The translations under genes were made by a program, and so were the position numbers. A stretch of 64,000 nucleotides of DNA from JACVRW01 sp963827065 (GTDB taxonomy: Bacteria; Actinomycetota; Thermoleophilia; Solirubrobacterales; Thermoleophilaceae), in the NCBI GenBank assembly GCA_963827065.1, contig CAWGZM010000011.1:32489-96488 (forward strand), given 5' to 3'. How positions within the stretch are numbered: the first letter of the stretch is position 1; each line of letters opens with the position of its first letter. The notes under the pieces are model-generated. The model saw only the letters and a program-made list of their open reading frames with translations. It ran no database searches and was not told the DNA's origin. Positions 60,914 to 64,000 of this stretch are shown one piece after another.

Positions 60914-61546
60914 CTAGCCGAGGAGCCGCGGGAGCAGCTCGCGTTCAACGGTCTCCTGGACCGCTTCGGGACGGAATGGCAGCAGCCGCTCGAGCGCCGC
61001 GGCGCGATAGGCGCGCACGCGCTCCTCGGGCAGCTGGAACGCCGCCCTGATTGCGGTCCCGAGCGCCCGGCCGTCCACGGCGTCGGCCACCAGCGCCGGC
61101 TCGCCGTCGAACCGCGCCGTCTCTAGGCCAGCGTTGACCGCGGCGAGCTGCTCGAGAAGGCCGTTGCCCACGAAGCGGAAGCGGCGCACCGCGATCGTGT
61201 TCGGGCGCAGACCCTCGATCTCGGGATTCGTCAGATAGAACGCGGCCGAGTAGTAGTCGACTGCACGGGACTTGAGGAGCGACAGGGATCGCCCCTCGAG
61301 CCTTACCTCCCACCGGTTGAGGAAGCGCGTGTCGTCATGAACCAGGCCGCCCACGGAGCCTGCAGGCACGTCGCCGAGCGCGTCCGAGAGAAGGAAACGC
61401 GCGCCCTCCAGCACCGCGATCGCATCCGTGCCGAGCTCCGGCGGATACGCCTTCTCGTCACCACCCTCTTCGGACGGGCGAGGATCTGGGTAGGGGTCGA
61501 GGGGCGTCGGACGACGACCTGTCGAAACGATCTCTTCGCGTGACAT
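60914..61546 (-). CDS. Chimeric ORF: glycogen-debranching N-terminal fragment joined to glycosyltransferase-like tail
   Basis: 210 residues from the ATG at 61546 behind GGGAGGAAAAG. Residues 43-139 (AVLEGARFLLSDALGDVPAG, HDDTRFLNRWEVRLEG, RRFRFVGNGLLEQL) look like the opening of the bacterial/archaeal glycogen debranching enzyme N-terminal domain. Residues 148-208 (GEPALVADAVDGRALGTAIR, PFRPEAVQETVERELLPRLL) resemble the C-terminal end of a family-4 glycosyltransferase. The debranching domain stops about half way and its catalytic part is absent. The reading frame is open across the join, so it could be expressed. An internal deletion or misassembly is likely. Confidence 0.6.
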   Translation of the reverse strand: MSREEIVSTGRRPTPLDPYPDPRPSEEGGDEKAYPPELGTDAIAVLEGARFLLSDALGDVPAGSVGGLVHDDTRFLNRWEVRLEGRSLSLLKSRAVDYYSAAFYLTNPEIEGLRPNTIAVRRFRFVGNGLLEQLAAVNAGLETARFDGEPALVADAVDGRALGTAIRAAFQLPEERVRAYRAAALERLLPFRPEAVQETVERELLPRLLG

Positions 61547-61800
61547 CAGCTTTTCCTCCCCCGTCCTCGGCCGTAGCTGCTCCGCGGCCATCGTTTCATA
61601 CCCCGCCGTACATCACCGCGGCCGGCTCAGGCTGCTTCAGAGCGTCCTCCGCATCCGAGTTCCCTATTGGGCAGCGTGCAGCCCACGTGAGGCCTGGGTC
61701 AGATTCCTCTTGGCAATCGCAGCGCTCTCTTCGTTCCGCCTGCAGGGGCGAGGCCCGGTCCGACATCATCGGGGAACTTCGAACGACGGGGGGTGCGACC

Positions 61801-62403
61801 ATGGAACGCGCAAAGTTGCTCCGGCTCGGCGGCTACGCCGCAGGGTGATCTTGATCGTCTTCGGGATCGCGACGATCGCGATCGGGATCGCCGGGAAGAA
61901 CACGGTCGAGGACGAGCTGTCGCGGGAGAAGATCGTCGGCTCGCCGGACATGAGCCCGGAAGGAATCGCGCCCGGGATCGAGGAGGCGAAGCTGTCGGTG
62001 GACGCGCGCCAGACTGCGACGTCGCGGAGGAGCCGATCACGACGGGATCGGAGGCGCGCTGCTTCGGGCAGTACATGCGGATCCACGCGCTCGAGTCCTC
62101 CGCCGGGCTCACCTACGCCGAGATGGGCCGTTACGTCTCCGAATCCGATCCGAGCGATCCCGCCGGCACGAACGACGAGGCAGCTGCTGCGAAGGACGAG
62201 AGCGGCAAGCCGGTGTCGAACGCGCTCGCAACATCTGGGTGACCGAGACCGCGCTCTCGACCGCGCTCAACGTGTCCTACATGGCGACCGGCGTTGCGAT
62301 CTTCGCCATCGTCGTCGGAGTCGCCCTGATCCTCGCCGGCGTCGGCTTCCTGCTCCTCGCAGTCGCCGTCTTCCGAGCAAGTCCGGAAGCAAGGCCGACG
62401 TAG
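61801..62403 (+). pseudogene. Two-span membrane protein gene broken by several frameshifts
   Basis: Pieces in different frames read as one protein: MERAKLLRLGGYAA, then VILIVFGIATIAIGIAGKNT to SPEGIAPGIEEAKLSVDARQ, then CDVAEEPITTGSEARCFGQY to KPVSNALA, then NIWVTETALSTALNVSYMAT to a second membrane helix and a TAG at 62401. At least three single-base shifts are needed (near 61843, 62015 and 62225). The intact product would have an N-terminal helix, an outer domain with two Cys, and a C-terminal helix, about 200 residues. It resembles an actinobacterial membrane protein family of unknown function. Confidence 0.65.
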
Positions 62404-62588
62404 CCGTCCACTCGGGCCTGATCCGGTGGTATCGCGACTCGGCGACCTCTGCGTTCAGTTCTCCTATTACTGCCCACGAGCACCGCGGTCTCCTGTCGCT
62501 GATCAGTGCGTAATCCTCAATGCGCAGAGCCACTCGTGACCTCCATCGATGGATCTAGGCGGCGGCGGTACCGCGCGCGCTGGTGTCG

Positions 62589-63500
62589 TCAGGGTGCCAC
62601 CGTCGCCCACCACGTGGCGTCCGGACGGAAGGGGCGGCCGGCCGCCCCTGTGCGTCAGTGTCGAAGCGGTAGATGAGCCCGGCAGCAGGCTCGGCGCGGC
62701 GCTGTTCGTCGCTCCAGCCTTCGGTCGCCGTGGTGACGTAGAGCCGGTTCAGCTCGTTTTTCTGCGAACGCGCATGAGGCGCTCTGGTCCGCCGGAACCA
62801 ACAGTTCCTCCTGCAGCACGCCATCCGGGGAATACCGTTCGACGCGCCCGCCGCCGTAGATGGCCACCCAGAGGTCGCCGGCGGCGTCCACGGTCATACC
62901 GTCCGGCGCGCCCACGTCGTCGGCCACGGAGACCAGGATCCGGCCGTCGACGATCGTGCCGCGTTCGGCGTCGAAAGCGAACGCGTAGATGACGCGCGGG
63001 CCGCTGTCCACCAAGTACATCGTGGCGCCGTCGAGGCTCCAGCCCAGGCCGTTGGAGATGGTCAGGCCGTCGAGGATCAGGGGTTGGCCGCCGTTTCGCT
63101 CGAGGCGGTAGAGCGCTCCGCCTCCGGGGCGGTGGTCGTCGGCCAGCGTGCCGGCCCAGAAACGACCCTGTGGATCGCAGGCGCCATCGTTCATCCGAGT
63201 CCCTGGCGGGGTGATCTCGGCGAGCGGGCGGAGTGAACCCTCCGGAGAGAGGTAGCCGAAGCCCTGCCCGGCGGCCAGCAACCAACCCTCGTGACCGTCC
63301 ACCGGCGCAATCGCCCCGACGGTTCCGGGCAGCCGATAGTCGCGAACGAGTTGGAGAAAGCCGTCGTCGCCGCCCCGAGCGCGGTAGACGTGCCCAGCGA
63401 GGATGTCCACCCCGAGCAGTTCGCCTCTGCGGGCGTCCCACCGGAGACCTTCGCCGAGCAGGGACTGCTCGGTTGAACTGGCTACCGCCTTGCTCGTCAC
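62589..63500 (-). CDS. SMP-30/gluconolactonase-family protein, frameshifted
   Basis: From a GTG at 63500: LLGEGLRWDARRGELLGVDI, GYLSPEGSLRPLAEITPPGT followed by RMNDGACDPQGRFWAGTLAD (metal-binding Asn/Asp), LTISNGLGWSLDGATMYLVD, VGAPDGMTVDAAGDLWVAIY. This is the six-bladed SMP-30/regucalcin propeller, hydrolysing sugar lactones. The frame is lost after PADQSASCAF (near 62770), resumes as KNELNRLYVTTATEGWSDEQ, and is lost again near 62636 before FRPDATWWATVAP and a stop at 62589. Divergent from a glucose-dehydrogenase-like gene, so a lactone intermediate is likely its substrate. Confidence 0.78.
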
Positions 63501-63762
63501 CACAAGCCTTTCGGCGAGGGCCAACGCCACCGTGTGTCTCTCGCAGTGCGAGCATGCCACGCGCAGCATGCGGCCGGCGCCGCGACCATGCAGTTCCTGC
63601 GACGTGCTTCATCTCACGGTCTATGCTGGCCCCGCGAGTCAGACGCTTCGTGAACGGGGTCTAGAGTGGCGTGCCGCTGGCGCCGTGGACCCGGAGGGAC
63701 GGTGCAATCGAAGGCGCGGAGTCGGATCGAGCGAAGACATTCGACCGTGTGCGCACCGTGAG

Positions 63763-64000
63763 ATGAAGGCGATCGCGGTTGTTCCCGGTCGTCCGGAGAC
63801 CGCCGGCGTCATCGATGTGCCGGAACCGGCGGATTCGGACGGGTCGGTGCTGGTACGGACGCTGCTGATCGGGATCTGCGGCACCGACGCCGAGATCGCG
63901 GTCGACGGCTACGGCGTTCCGCCGCCCGGAGAGAAACGGCTCGTCCTGGGGCACGAGTCGCTGGGGGAGGTGCTTGAGGCCCCGGAGGACAGCGGTCTCG
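63763..64000 (+). CDS. Zinc-dependent dehydrogenase, glucose 1-dehydrogenase-like, N-terminal fragment
   Basis: 79 residues before the window ends. MKAIAVVPGRPETAGVIDVP opens a medium-chain alcohol dehydrogenase GroES-like domain. LLIGICGTDAEIAVDGYGVP holds the catalytic zinc Cys, and RLVLGHESLGEV the His-Glu pair. The GICGTDAEI and GHESLGEV forms match archaeal-type glucose 1-dehydrogenases. Together with the divergent lactonase gene this suggests non-phosphorylated glucose oxidation to gluconate. The cofactor domain is beyond the edge. Confidence 0.82.
   Translation, partial: MKAIAVVPGRPETAGVIDVPEPADSDGSVLVRTLLIGICGTDAEIAVDGYGVPPPGEKRLVLGHESLGEVLEAPEDSGL

Noticed and set aside
61592..61800. 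Possible small gene in the 209-base gap
   Set aside because: No frame has both a start with a ribosome binding site and protein-like composition.
63501..63762. Possible extra gene between the lactonase and dehydrogenase genes
   Set aside because: Open frames here are short and lack recognisable features; treated as the divergent promoter region.

Overview
The window is about 64 kb of very GC-rich DNA, packed with genes that mostly start with ATG or GTG after purine-rich ribosome binding sites. The gene content is actinobacterial: acyl-CoA carboxylase and mutase genes, a DrrAB-type ABC exporter, a giant AAA-LuxR regulator, twin-arginine sulfatase-like proteins, a DUF3352 lipoprotein, and an APS-reductase sulfate pathway without cysC. 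I infer a deep-branching actinobacterium of the Thermoleophilia (Solirubrobacterales/Gaiellales) type, probably a draft or metagenome-derived assembly. I saw no rRNA, tRNA, CRISPR array, transposase or phage gene. No gap between genes exceeds 300 bases.

Layout. 0-3.4 kb: a DUF899/SRPBCC/ArsR unit, an alpha/beta hydrolase, a DHFR-like reductase and a sarcosine-oxidase-like flavoenzyme. 3.4-7.1 kb: an acyl-CoA carboxylase alpha chain and a secreted hydrolase. 7.1-12 kb: TetR, cytochrome P450, DAHP synthase, a TauE-type exporter and a broken fibronectin-III protein. 12.1-16.9 kb: sulfate assimilation (cysN, cysD, cysH, sulfite reductase) behind an 18-bp operator-like dyad. 17-21.7 kb: an AAA-LuxR regulator and a drug/lipid ABC exporter. 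21.7-24.5 kb: a small carboxylase-epsilon-like protein, an ornithine cyclodeaminase homologue and a DUF3352 lipoprotein. 24.5-30.1 kb: a surface locus, described below. 30.1-35.7 kb: an MFS exporter, a convergent histidine kinase/response regulator pair and a second ABC exporter. 35.7-42.8 kb: a carboxylase beta chain, two sulfatase-like paralogues, a Glu/Pro-rich protein and a methylmalonyl-CoA-mutase-like subunit. 42.8-46.3 kb: rhomboid protease, fused MoaD-MoaE, a small anchored protein, a cupin and a sigma/anti-sigma fusion. 46.4-54.1 kb: secreted proteins (sugar dehydrogenase with RTX-like repeats, nuclease-like protein, a three-gene cupredoxin/multicopper oxidase operon, a calcium-binding repeat protein). 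54.2-61 kb: exopolysaccharide genes. 61-64 kb: a chimeric ORF, a multiply frameshifted membrane protein, and a gluconolactonase/glucose dehydrogenase pair.

The most novel-looking part is 24.5-30.1 kb. A sigma factor carries a ribbon-helix-helix DNA-binding domain and a C-terminal membrane helix. It is divergent from genes for secreted, low-complexity repeat proteins: one has Trp-Asn tandem repeats, one has four 67-residue Asn/Gln/Asp-rich repeats, and both share one signature motif. The shared upstream region holds two perfect palindromes. I read this as a self-regulated module making a surface fibre or coat; that function is inference. A second membrane-tethered sigma factor (sigma-zinc-finger-TM) lies at 45-46 kb.

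Caution on quality: at least six genes here are split by one or more single-base frameshifts (11.3, 41.3, 45.3, 52.7, 61.8-62.2 and 62.6-62.8 kb). Consensus indel errors are at least as likely as true decay.
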